Of a DNA stretch of 64,000 bases, positions 22,050 through 33,678 are shown piece after piece. Made by a program: the position numbers and the translations under genes. The stretch is from positions 312,406,184-312,470,183 of the forward strand of contig CM057009.1 in assembly GCA_029891345.1 (NCBI GenBank). The letters run 5' to 3'. Source of the DNA: Dryococelus australis (taxonomy: Eukaryota; Arthropoda; Insecta; Phasmatodea; Phasmatidae). The notes under the pieces are model-generated. The model saw only the letters and a list, made by a program, of their open reading frames with translations. It was not told where the DNA came from and made no database searches. The first letter of the stretch is position 1, and every line of letters starts with the position of its first letter.

Positions 22050-23350
22050 TAATTGTACAGGAGAAGGTTTGTCAGAACTATTGTTAGGCATGTTAGAGGA
22101 AAATGGACTAAGATTAGAAGACTGCCGTGGCCAGTGATACGACAATGCTGCCAATATGAGAGGTAAAAACAAAGGTGTCCAAGCAAAAATTCTTCGAATG
22201 AATCCAAGAGCATCATTTGTGCATTGCGGATGTCATTTTTGATTTTAATTGGTGTGATATGCAGCTTCATCATCAACTATTCCTATTACACTGTTTGGTG
22301 TTCTACAGAAAATATATGTGTTGCTCTCAGCATCTGTTCAACGTTGTGAAATTTTGAAGAACCATGTGGCCAGCCTCACTGTGAAACCAATTGTGCTACA
22401 TGCTGGGAAAGTAGAATTGATAGTGTCAAGGCTATTAGATATCAGGTGAAGAATGTGTATGGTGCTTTAATTGCAGTGTTTGAATCTAGTTCGGCGGATG
22501 CTGGTTTGAGGTACGAAGCACACTCTTTAGCGGACCAGTTAATGAAATTTGAATTTTTGAGTTATCTGTTGTAGATGCGATATTTTGTATAAAGTAAACA
22601 TTGTGAGCAAATAAATGCAAATCCCATTGATTGGTATTCTGTACTGTCACTTTAATGAAGAGTTGTATGGAGTATGTACCTTCTTACAGAAAAATGCAGT
22701 TATAAATGCAAAAGAGCTAGCAGGTGCATTAGGAGCTGATGCTTCGTTTGGAGATCCCACTGATACACGAAGACAGAAGAGGCAGTTTGAATATGAAGGC
22801 CTTGAAGAGTCAGCAAATGTTAGCCCAGAAGAACAGTTTAAACGGAATTTTCTTCTATGTCGCGTTTGATGCTGCACTGACATCATTGAAACAATGGTTT
22901 GAGCAACTAGAAGAACACAAAAATATTTGGGGATTTTGTATGACTTGTGCTAGCTCCCAAAACAGTTAGGCAATGCACAAGAGGCTGATAAGGATTTATT
23001 GGACAAGTGTATGGTATTGCGAACAGCTCAAATAAAAAACGAATGAAATAATTCGGATATAAATAGCTTTGAGAAGAATTATAACACTTCCAGTGTTGTG
23101 TACTATCATCTGTGAAGAGTTCTGCTAAGAAAGTTTTACTATTTATAAAAGCAAAAAAATATGAGCACTACATTTTCTAATATCTGGGTGTCGCTTCGAG
23201 TATTGCTGACATTACCAGTGACAGTAGCGAGATGTGAACGCAGTTTGTCAAAGTAAAAATTGATCAAGACCTTTCTTTGATCTACTATGAGTGACGAACG
23301 GCTCTCATCGTTGACGATATTGCCCTTAGAGAATGACATAGCTCGCAAGA
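22050..23350 (+). pseudogene. hAT transposase (ZMYM1-like), broken
   Basis: From about 22060 the sequence reads LSELLLGMLEENGLRLEDCR, an in-frame TGA, then YDNAANMRGKNKGVQAKIL and FVHCGCH, the RNase H-like core segment around the second catalytic Asp. Further pieces include FGVLQKIYVLLSASVQR, VLHAGKVELIVSRLLD with frame changes, and EALKS-type linker frames at 22739-22969. The C-terminal dimerisation region is at about 23170-23350, in mixed frames: LRVLLTLPVTVARCERSLSK, then TMSDERLSSLTILPLENDIA. Multiple stops and frameshifts exclude function. The known role of the family is cut-and-paste transposition. Confidence 0.85.
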
Positions 23351-23909
23351 TTGACCTCTCTTAATCTATAACCAAATCTTCCCAGGCTAAGGTAAGAGAA
23401 GCCCCATTTTACATGGTAATTAAGTGTACATAAATGTGCAATTTTATTTGTTTATTAACAATATATATTTAATGGTAGATCTGAGTGAATCTCTTCTTCA
23501 TTGATGTTGCATTGATGTCTTATTTCTCAGTACTGAAAATAAAATATATTTTGACTGTTCCTAATATAAGATCATTTTCCCTTTGCATAGTAGTTGTGTG
23601 TGTAAGAATTATTATGGAGCCTTAGTTCTGTATTTACATAGTTTGGTGACAGCAACACGATGTACGGCGAATCACGCAAGGGTGTGAAAATCAATTTAAC
23701 ATATTACGGTATGGTGATTACACAAATCTGAAATTCGTTTTGTATATCAACATTACATAGCAAATGCTAGAGTCATTAAACTGTTATATGCAAATTTCTT
23801 AAACGAAACTGCATTTATATTCCAAAAATTGTAATTTTAAATGAGAAAAATGCGGGGGCGGGTTAAATGCCCCTCGCCCGGGGCGCCGAATGATCTAAGG
23901 CCGGCCCTG

Positions 23910-23917
23910 CTAGGATA
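23910..23917. repeat. 8-bp target-site duplication, right
   Basis: ctaggata directly after ...ggccggccctg, identical to 21123-21130. Confidence 0.92.
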
Positions 23918-24530
23918 TCCCTGCACAAAATCGTTCTTAACTGTATACATCTCAATCATTGGTATGTTACGCTCAATAAAATGTTTATACACACGACGGA
24001 ATTAGCTGAAGGCACCCAGTCATCCCTAGGAATGCTTCTAATCCACTTTAACTTTCGCTCTTCTGCTTGCGGAAACGAAAATAGAATTGCGTAGCTTGAA
24101 CTAGTTACTGATGCATAGCTGCTACCGGATTGAGGAGAACAATACTTCCTCGACATATTTTTAGCGGTAAAAAAATATATAACTCGTGGGAAAATTTTTG
24201 CGGAAAGCTCGCACAGAAGTACAGTAGTTAGGAATACAGACGTGAAACAGCCGCTTATATCGTGAACTCCACTCGCACACGTCACTAAAATGGCGTCACT
24301 GGCCAGCTACATGTCGGAAGAGCGTAAGCGCCTGGTCTGCTACTTGCCAGGAGACAGCCCAGTCAATAGGGGATGTTTCGCAGCACACGCTGGCGCCAAT
24401 CAGTCACAAGGTCAGTTCCCAGATCCTCGAGCAGACAATCACTGAATGGTTGCGCGCATATCAAAGAAACCGTCACATCATTTCGTCTCTGTGTGCTTAT
24501 CTACTCTATGGTAGTGCGCTAGCAGCTGTC
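23918..24530. other. no recognisable gene
   Basis: A 109-residue minus-strand frame (24285-23956) shows no family pattern. An aaaatggcgtcactggcc segment lies near 24287. Confidence 0.4.
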
Positions 24531-24780
24531 GGGGCCGCGGTGGTGTAGTGGGTAAACTACTCACCGCCCACCAAGGCGAACCGAGTTCGATTCCCAACGG
24601 GGTCGCCCCAGGATTTTCGCATGTGGGAATCGTGCCGGACCATGGCGCTGGTCAGTGGGTTTTCTCGGGGATTTCCCGTTTCCCCCGCACCTTCATTCCG
24701 GCGCTGCTCCATAACTCGCTTCACCCTCATCGGCCCTCGGACGATGTTAAGAGACGTTCATATCTCTTCACTCACGTATG
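24531..24780 (+). repeat. tRNA-derived SINE, head and body
   Basis: Begins ggggccgcggtggtgtagtgg, with a Pol III A-box-like tggtgtagtgg at about 24540-24550. The B box gagttcgattcc is at about 24583-24594, about 33 bases after the A box as in tRNAs. The tRNA-unrelated body (gttttctcggggatttcccg, then ccggcgctgctcc, then gatgttaagagacg) recurs inverted at 24885-24980 and again at 63355-63480. The 78-118-residue frames here are SINE artefacts. Confidence 0.88.
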
Positions 24781-24884
24781 CGTCGATTACACCAGTCAGA
24801 CGAACGCGACCGATTCAACTCTTCAACCATGTAGGAACATCACTTGGTATTTACCCAGTGAAGAGGTTCGGGAGGCGAGGTATT

Positions 24885-24985
24885 GAGTCAATAAGGATGA
24901 AGCGAGGTGAGTATGGTGTAGCGCCGGAGAGCAAGGGCATGGGAAACGGGAGATCCCCGAGAAAACCCGTCTACTAGTGACATCG
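24885..24985 (-). repeat. SINE body fragment in inverted orientation
   Basis: The minus strand reads gttttctcggggatctcccg, tttcccatgcccttgctc, ccggcgctacaccatactca and cctcgcttcatcc, matching the body of the SINE at 24650-24745. The head is absent. With the plus-strand copy about 140 bases away it forms an inverted pair. Confidence 0.85.
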
Positions 24986-27900
24986 TCGGGTACGATGAGG
25001 AAAAATGGAATATAGTCAGTACGCTTCAACACATTCATAAAGAGAATTGCATGTTATTTGGAATTTTTAGAATTATTTAACGCGTGTTTTTATTTTACAG
25101 AAATATCCAATAATTGAACTTGTCTAATATTATTTTTTCCCAGTAGCTAAAAGTTGTTATAATAAATGTTTTTTTTTTTTTTTTTTTTTTCAAATTCAAT
25201 ATGCCTAGATTTATTCAAGTTAATATTAACTGGCTGTGGCGTCTATAAAGTGATCGAAGTAACAAACTGGTAGGCATGCCTTTACTTTTCATATCAATCA
25301 ATTAGTACAGATATTTTAGTTCAATATTATCGTTTAAATCTGGATTTTTATAACGTTTTCAGATCACGTTTGCATAACTGAGTATGCATTTATAAAACCA
25401 GGAATAATGCCTGGAAAACGACCAATTTTACCTCAATATTTACATTGTCGTTTGTATGCAATGTAATTCCTGTGTAGACTACACGATATTAAATTCAACT
25501 CATTTATATTTTTACGGCAAATAACGTATTTTAATATCCTATCCACTATGCTGATGTTCGCTGAATCGGGATGTTGTTAAGATGGTTTTCACAAATTAAG
25601 CAAAGAAAAATTATAATTTGGACTTGGGCTGTCGTATTTTCTATAATGTAGAATTCCTTAATTATTAACAACAAATCACGGAGTTTCTTTATCCTTTCGA
25701 ATCCTTGGTAATTACAACATACGAGTAGACCTCTGTAATGGAAATGGTTGAAAAGACAGTAGTTAAAGCCCCGGGTAAGAATCCCTGCAAGGCAGATGTT
25801 TGTGTCGTTTTATGACTAGGCTTAAGTTTATTTTAAGTTTTGTAAAGCCCGCTAGCTAAAAACGGGTACGTCAGTAAGACACATTAAATTATATAATAAA
25901 TATTTTTTCTATAATCACATTTCAAATTTATCGTATTGTGGAATCTGTTTTTTTTTTTTTCCAATATGAAAAAACTTTAAACACACATAAATACACAATT
26001 TTGCACCATAGTTCTGACAGAAACCTTGTGCAATCGTTTAAAGAAGCGAATTGTGAAACAGCACCACTTGATCTAAGAACATAAAATATTTTCCTCGTGA
26101 TGTTTATAATGTCAACGTATAATAAAAATATTGAAATACTTGTGCCATAAAATCGGATGATCTAGTGGATATGTGTCAAACACATGCGTATAGTACACGA
26201 GTTTCAAACTATTGAGTGGCCCTACATTGTGTGGTAACACAGAAAAAATTGTGTATTAATTTCAGTAGAAAATTTATCATACCACATATAATACAGTTTC
26301 ATTTATGTACTCCATTAGCAGAGACGTCATATTCACTGAATACATTCCTCCCCTTTCTTCCCCCGCATCTGTCTGCCGAACTTATCTTAAACACTCTTGC
26401 ATTACAAGTTCGCCTCTTCCTAAAGGAAGAGCATTTCAAAAGGAATAATGGCGAAAAAGGATGCAGTGTAATAACTGGAAATGTGAGTATAAAAATGGAA
26501 AGAAGCCTAAAGTGTCAAAAAGGCTTTAGACAGAAAATACATTTTTAAAACCAGCATAATGAAATGTTTCACGTTCTTCAAACCGTGGTGATGGATGTTG
26601 GTTAATGGTTTTTGAGACAGTAGGTATCAATATGTATCAATAAGTACCAATAAATATTTATTTTGAGTTTTCCACATTGTTTGGTGGTCTTTCTTGTATC
26701 ATTCACGTAATACAATCAAGATAACAACCCTGCATTACAAATACTACCACGTTTTAAAAACCAAAAGTTAACCCCAAAAGTGCGTGCCATCGTGACATAT
26801 TTTGTTAGTGGGACTACACAGCCTACTTCCAAGCCAAAAATCACGTTACTGAAGAATATCGTAAAAAATATACACCTGAGTGGACAAGAGAGAGTGAAGA
26901 AAAATTAATAAATAAAATAATTTCTGGACAGCGAAAGTAAGTAAATTGCTGACGAGTTTCTGTACACCAAGTACGACACACGGAAATAAACATATACAGA
27001 AAATGTGGAATTTATGGGTGTTAAATGTCGAATGGAAAAATCAAAGGAGCGAATTCGTCACTTCAAGGAACGCAACATAATGTCGTAGAAACTATGTCTA
27101 TTGAAATTTAAAAAATGAGACAACAAACAATGCTGACTTATCATACCAAGAAATAATTAAACACAATAAAATCCGCAAACTAACTGAGCTCTAAATATTT
27201 ACCCCGCCACAAAAACTAGTGATACTAAACAAAGCATTGAACACAGTGCACTGAAACCTCTGTAGCATTCACTGAAATTAAGGCTTCACCATAGCCTGTA
27301 TAATAAATATCATGTCAAATAACACTACGCAGAGAAGTTATGCAAAATGATGAAATTATCTCTTGAAATTCGCTGTGTGCAGCGTAGATATGTATGTTAC
27401 ACGATCACAGAAATATCCATATGTAGAGAACAGGGCAATAACCACAAAACGTAAAAATATATACACTTCAGAAGACGTGTTCATACTCCATAAATTGTTT
27501 CCAGTTGTGCTAGTGGAGGCTATAACGCAGCCTGAACAAGACCAAATTTTGCGTGGCGTACTTTAGCAACAGAATGACTAACAGATGTGTTGCAATGCGA
27601 TTCGATATCATTTTTCTAGAGTACAACAGTTATGTCAAGTATTTAATAGTCTTCCGCTCGATAGGAAATTGCCTTTTGAACATCTGAGGAAAACAGTTCA
27701 CGATGCATTAATTCATTGAACATACGCAATTAGGTAAGAGCTAGGAACTGTCAGTAAATACCACTAAGTGAGTTCTCATTCTATGTCCCCATTTCTCCAC
27801 CAATTCTTTGCAAATGTGTTTCTCTGGTGAGAGAACGTATTCAGATAACCTTACATCTAAATTGACAAACTCGTCAAGATGTTGCTACGATTGATGCATA

Positions 27901-29150
27901 CTTCAGTCAGAATATTTGTGGACCCTACAATCAAAGAAAAGACTTGTAGTTTACAAAAATTATTTGGTTGTCGTTTTCTAAGGCGAAATTTTGTTACTGC
28001 TAGTAAACAGATACGTAGATGGACTAGTAACAAGGATATTTAGCGCTTAATAACATAGCCTAATTGTTTATTGTTAGTATATTTATTAGCAGGAACCTAA
28101 TATTCAGTTGGCAGAAACAGCATTCATGTCGTCCAGCGTAAAACATTTTTCTGCTAGTGCACAACTACATATGTTTATTCTGCACATGCTCGCTGACGAA
28201 TTGGTCGCGGCTACGTTCTATATGGTAGACAATTTCAGCCCTAACTAACAGTCACACATGTGGGAAATATTTACACCCCCAGAATATAGAGCTGGCGCAC
28301 GCTTCAGAGAAATAGATCCTGTTTCCTATCTGCTTCGAGGTATTTGGTCAAAATCTAAATGGATCAGAGGAGAGCCTGGCTTACGTTTGGATTTTATTTA
28401 CAAGTTGAACAATGCATATCTGTATCTACACACTCTCCACACTCGATAAACGCAGTAGCTGTCTTATGTTCGCAGTAGTCATTCTGAAAATAATTTCGAC
28501 ATTTCCTATTAGTGTGAGCAGAGATTTTCCAGGACACCTTGCACCTCAAAGCAATGCTAAGTCTTCATAAACAAAACTAATGATTTTAGAAGGTATAGTT
28601 CAATTTTATCAGATATTTGCATACTTATAAACCATGTTAATAAGATTATATCCGACTAAAAACACATAGAAATGTGTACTGATATATGCTGTCTGCCATT
28701 GCATGTACATAACACGTTGCTAAGCTTCTTTAAATTAGTACATATGCTGGTGTTATTTACTAACAAATACTAAAAATCAGTTCGAACGCAACCGTGTCGT
28801 AACACATAACACATGTGCGAAATGAAAGTATGGCCTCTGTTTACACAGCATTCAAGAGCTGCGTCAAAGTATTGTCGATTATCGTGCTTCATATTAAAGA
28901 ACAAGTTGCAAGTCAATGAGGGCTCTCTACTCCTTTATACTAGTAAGGTGATGAACCAGCCACATTTTATTCGAAGGTTACAATTCATTACATTTTTACA
29001 TAATAATTGTTCTCATAAACAAAAATGTTGTTTATAAATCGAGCTAATTCATGTCTAATTCACAGTTATATACTAAACCTTATCGTCTTAACGGCAAGGT
29101 GATATTCTTCTGTTCGTTATTAACGTATGCTGCATAAATGACACGCACAA
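24986..29150. other. AT-rich region without recognisable genes
   Basis: A T run of about 24 lies at 25168-25190 and a shorter one at 25950-25961. ORFs of 60-110 residues (26216-26548, 27363-27566, 28258-28449, 28813-29037) have no family pattern and ordinary lengths for random AT-rich DNA. I see no inverted ends or tandem arrays. Confidence 0.45.
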
Positions 29151-29159
29151 CTTAGATAA

Positions 29160-30250
29160 ATATATTTTTGGGTATCAGTTTGCCTTATAATAAATCTACA
29201 CTTTTTCCAGCTCTAATTAATAATAAGTATTATCCAATATTCTACTCATTACTTACTTCTCCTTCTCTCTTGGTGATAACGCAAATACAAAGTCGCCTTT
29301 CCAAACTCTTTGAAATGAGGCATGTTCTTCGTACGGCTTATATACTAGAACACAGAAATTCGGTAGTTAATTGAATCATATTTCACTGTTTACTCATAGT
29401 ATAAATAATAGCCAGATACACAAACATACGCTTCATTTGTCGTATGACTTGACATAAACAGCTGATTCTAGATTCTAGTTTATGATATCTATTTTATCAT
29501 CGTAAGATACATCGATTGTACTTTTTCCTGTGTCCAAACGACCCATATAATTATTTTCGTCTGGACACACAACAATCATTAAGATTTTTTGTTACCGTAA
29601 ATCCTCGATCTACAAACAGACAATCTAGTTAACCAAACAAATAATATTATATACCGGACACACGATATCATTATTTGCCATGATTTGAAAGAATAGTTCT
29701 CAGTTATAGAGTAATCACATATCTTTAATACGTAGTTGATTATGTAACCACACTGATGATACAATACTGCTCCGGCTTATAATCACACACTGTAAGTAGT
29801 ATACAATTTTCTACTCATCACTTCCTCCGGTTAATAATGCAATACAATGTCAACAGTTTGAACTCCTCGAAAAGTTACATATGTTCTTCGTGCGGCTACG
29901 ATGGCTAATTAAAACATATTTCAACGTTTACTTACAGCAAAAGTATTAGCGACTTCACATACCTATTTGATAAACGTAGATTACTCTGAAGCATTCTTCT
30001 TTTTACATACGAATTTTACTAGATAAACACAAGCCTACGTACTATATTATATTTGTTTATATATTTAATTGTGTGAAACATCCATTATAAAAATTTACGT
30101 ATCCAAATGAGCCACGTTATTATTTACATTTAGACACATAAACATCGTAAGGATTTTCTCTCGCCAAAAATCATCGATAACGAAACAAATTGTATAGTTA
30201 ACAAAAGAAGCAATATAATTAACAAAAAAAATGGATTACTTAGATGATTT
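29160..30250 (+). repeat. diverged direct duplication (about 575 bp spacing)
   Basis: The segment at about 29222-29640 (tctactcattacttacttctcc, gcatgttcttcgtacggct, then the hairpin and gttaacc) is echoed at about 29800-30210 (tctactcatcacttcctccgg, catatgttcttcgtgcggct, then the second hairpin and gttaac). Similarity is moderate, so the duplication is old. Its origin is unknown. Confidence 0.55.
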
Positions 30251-30770
30251 TAAATAATGTTTTTTAATTAGAGACAGTGATTTATTTCAAAATGTAAATT
30301 ATTATCCTTAGCCACATTAGTAACATATAATAATAAATTCCTTAAATTAAGCACACAAAGTCTATATATTTCAAATCATACTGACACATGTTTTATACTT
30401 ATTAAATTATTTTAAGCTTCTATATTACCCATGTCCAGACGAACCATGTTAGTTTTCCCGTCTTGACATGCGTTAATTGAATTGAATGAAAATGTAGAAA
30501 ATTTTCATCTCAATTATTATTAGTTTTCAGAAGACTAAATAATTGTTTTCCTCTGAAAATCGTTTTACTATACATTCTGAATTTAAAGTACATATCAATT
30601 CAGGCCCATAGTAAAACAAAGTCGAATTTCACACATTATTTATGCAGTATTCAGACGAACAAAAGTGTTGTTTCCAGCTGAATACTTTACCTTCTAATTA
30701 TATTTTTACCCACTTATCATCAGCATATAGACTAACCATATTATTGTTTTGCGTCTAAAGATGCTGGTCT
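29530..30770. repeat. series of five related hairpins
   Basis: Imperfect palindromes share a gtccagacga...tcgtctggac theme. They lie at 29530-29568 (arms gtgtccaaacga/tcgtctggacac, 11 of 12 paired), about 30097-30139 (degenerate), 30430-30470 (catgtccagacg/cgtcttgacatg, 11 of 12), about 30647-30684 (gtattcag.../...ctgaatac) and about 30721-30765 (agcata-tagac/gtct-aaagatgct). Loops are about 15-20 bases and often contain ccat(a/g)tta. They could be subterminal repeats of an unidentified transposon or decayed satellite units. Confidence 0.5.
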
Positions 30771-32841
30771 ATATATATATATTCTTGTTTTATAAATCGT
30801 ACGTGTTATTTATTATATCAACATGAAAGGCAAAAAAAAAAAAAAAAAAGGCATCTGAACATATAAGGATACAGAAGTCTTACAGATGCTGTTAAAGATA
30901 CATTTGTTTAACTAAACTGGCTATGATCGTATGTATATTATATACCCAATCAATCGAGTAACAAACACTTATATAACTTCCTAAAGTCTTTGGGAACAAT
31001 AGCATTGTTTCTAAAAACAATTACAGACTGTGCGATATATTCAGTTCTGTTGGCATTACCTGTCAGGTTTGACAATATTTTAGAAAGCGCAATCAACTCA
31101 CCTGATTGCTGTTCCTACACTGACATAACATTTTGTCAATCAGACTTTTTCCTCAAGGCATGTTTGCATGCAACTTTGTACTCATTCTATGTCAGAGTGA
31201 TCTTAAAAGAGCAAGGAGGGGCTGGTGCAATTTTATTTCTTCACTGGACCGATATTCTGCATACCGAGTGATGCACGTCTGTCCGCAATTGCAATTTTAT
31301 CTCAACTTCGGTCTGTTTACTAATTTTATCCTCAAAATCACATCAAGGCAGTCTAATTTCCGCCCTGTTAATACTCTTACATTACAGCATCTTCTTTGTG
31401 ATGATTTAAATATCAACTACGTAATTACTGCATGATTAAATAAAATTTAAACGTTTTACTTGTATTTTGTAGTGGATCTTCATTTCAAACACTTATCTCA
31501 TTTACCTAACATATTTTATTAATTTCAGTTCTATTACAGACGTGTAATTCTGTTAATTCGGAACATGCTCAAGGATCTAGATTTAATAAAATGAACCAAA
31601 TTAATCAGAAAAATTATTTTCAAAGTATATAAAATTGCACTATTTGAATCCTAAAATTTTTTAAAATTATTTTCGGTATAACTATTTCAGGGATAAGTCT
31701 ACTCTTAACGTGTACAACAAACATTATTTACGATTAACATGACCTGTAATTTTTAAATCCATCCCATGTTCCGTGCATAATTATTTACTACACATAACAT
31801 AAAAACAATGATTTTACTTGTATGTTCTATAGCACCTGTCAGGTGTATTCGCCTTTTTTTTTTTTTTATGAAACGTCCCTGGTAACTTTCGGCTTCCCTG
31901 GAAGAAGCATACTTTATGAACCGAAACTAAACTTACAGCTGCAAACAACACGCAATCCCATTATTCGCGCGGGATTCTCAACATATTACTTGTTCTCCAT
32001 TGTGATAAAATCATTCTGCCACTGATTTTGTCTGAATCTGTAGCGGAAAACCTATATCGCGTGTCATTTAATTCAGGATACCGTCGCTACAAGTTATTAA
32101 TTAAATTTTTGTCCTATAGCTCCTTTCAAAGTGATCCTGTAAATTATGCTAAGTTACACTTTTGTTCGCCATAAAAACTGAATACAATTGCTCCTGAAAA
32201 TAATTTGACACCGACTCTTGTTCAGAAGTTTTTTCTAAGGTTTTTTTTTTTTTTGCATATCTCCAGCATAATTCTTTATTTTCTTTTGTTGCAGGCGACG
32301 ATCAAAATGGCTGCAAAAGTAGATAGTAAATTTTACTACTGCTCGGAGAGTTTGGCGCCATATAAACAGTGGTTTGTTTTGATAGAAATTTTTATTGTAC
32401 AAGCGATGTATGTTAACATGAATGGTATAACGTATTCTATTTCTACAAATTAAGACACGTGCAGCAAAGTAAACAGAGCTATCGACAACATATATATTTT
32501 TTTCACTTCAATGTTACCAACACACGCTTGCGCAATTTACCGAGCATCGTTTCCTTTCATTTTCAAGTCTGTCTTGTGGAAACATCCGTCGTTTCTGCGC
32601 GTGTGATATTTTGATTGTAGCTTTCAGATTCGGGCTGTGCGCGTGTACTGTGCTATCGCACGTGCTGTGCGTGATCTAAATCAATTGTAGGCCAGCCTCT
32701 TGCCTTTAAAGTAGTCTGACAAGAATTTATAATAGTGAAATAAAACGTTTAAAAAAAATTGCTTCAGTAAATGTAAAATTCATATGAGGAATAATTAATG
32801 TTCTTCCAGCACTATTTGAACACCAGGCTACTCGTTATTTC
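30771..32841. other. no recognisable gene
   Basis: An A run lies at 30833-30849 and T runs at 31856-31868 and 32240-32254. Frames at 30990-31435 (two overlapping, 93 and 100 residues) show no family pattern. A gcgcgtgtactgtgctatcg patch near 32640 is GC-richer. Confidence 0.45.
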
Positions 32842-33052
32842 TATAGGCTGTTCACGTTAAAATGAGCACTTTTGAAAGCCTTGCTTGAGATTTACTTGTA
32901 TGCACGTTGTGTATTCTTCCGCATTATGTAAAATTAACGTTGTCATGGGCCTCATCACTTTATTCATGCGTCGGTCAGGTGAAACTCTGAAATTATTAGA
33001 AAAGTAAATATTTTACTAATATGATCGTTTTTGCACTTCGATGCGTTTATAA
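32842..33052 (+). mobile_element. GGCTGTTCACGG-family MITE, long subfamily, 5' part only
   Basis: Starts tataggctgttcacgttaaa and follows the long-subfamily interior (ttgtatgcacgttgtgtatt, ttgtcatgggcctcatcact, gaaattattagaaaagtaaa) up to ttcgatgcgttta. The right half is missing. Confidence 0.85.
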
Positions 33053-33676
33053 CATCATTATTTACAAACACATGGACAATAACAGATTTTGTCGTTTTAG
33101 TTTCTCTGGTAGGAGATACTATAATTGCTTTCAGGCCAACACTAGCAAGTAAATTTACATATGATTACTTAAACTCGTTGTCTAAGTCAAAATTCATATC
33201 GCCACATAGAATTATGCGAGACTTCTCTTTGTAGAGTTTGAATAATAACAATTCCAATTTTCCTATTTAAAAAAGAAAAAAAGGAAAAAGGGAAAAAAAA
33301 AAAAAAAAAAAAATTGTCTCCATTTGAAGATATATAAATACACATTATTACAATCTTATTCGAGCTTACTGTTTGATTTACCCTGTATTCCTAAGATTTC
33401 AAAATGTTTTCATTGTAAAACAACATTAAGTCATCTCTACTTACAAAATTTAGGCGTTCTTGCATAAATATGCATACACCACCACTTCTATAGTTACTGT
33501 GGCAATAAAAACATGCAAAATGGTTACATGAAAAATTTACGTTTATTATCTGTAATTCGCAACAACAATGTTCGCTAAAAAAAAAAAAAAAGGATATTTG
33601 GACGTACTAACATATCGCTTAGGAAAACATCAATATTGAGCAGTTTATTGACTACTGATTCTATATTCTGATGATA
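33053..33676. other. no recognisable gene; A-rich runs
   Basis: A-rich tracts at 33270-33312 and 33577-33590. A 67-residue frame at 33031-33234 starts inside the MITE fragment and has no pattern. Confidence 0.45.
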
Positions 33677-33678
33677 TA

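Larger units (their letters stand above)
21131..23909 (+). mobile_element. hAT-superfamily DNA transposon, 2.8 kb, inactive
   Basis: The left end (CAAGCCCGGCTCTAGGGC) and the reverse complement of the right end (CAGGGCCGGCCTTAGATC) are imperfect terminal inverted repeats. Just inside both ends is a GC-rich ggggcg/gggcgcc patch. The 8-bp target duplication is perfect on both sides. Inside is a broken plus-strand transposase of the type seen in ZMYM1-like/TTF-finger hAT elements. A short MITE-like insertion (about 21702-21905) sits in the 5' third. Interior sequence is decayed, although the target duplication is still exact. Confidence 0.92.

Noticed and set aside
24531-24600. Functional tRNA gene
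   Set aside because: A and B boxes are present, but the sequence does not close into a full cloverleaf with a 3' acceptor partner and is fused to a SINE body.
24548-25038. Three frames of 71-118 residues
   Set aside because: They lie within SINE copies and match the SINE on both strands, not a protein family.
30990-31435. Overlapping 93- and 100-residue frames as a host gene
   Set aside because: No conserved pattern, no splice context, and the two frames compete for the same DNA.
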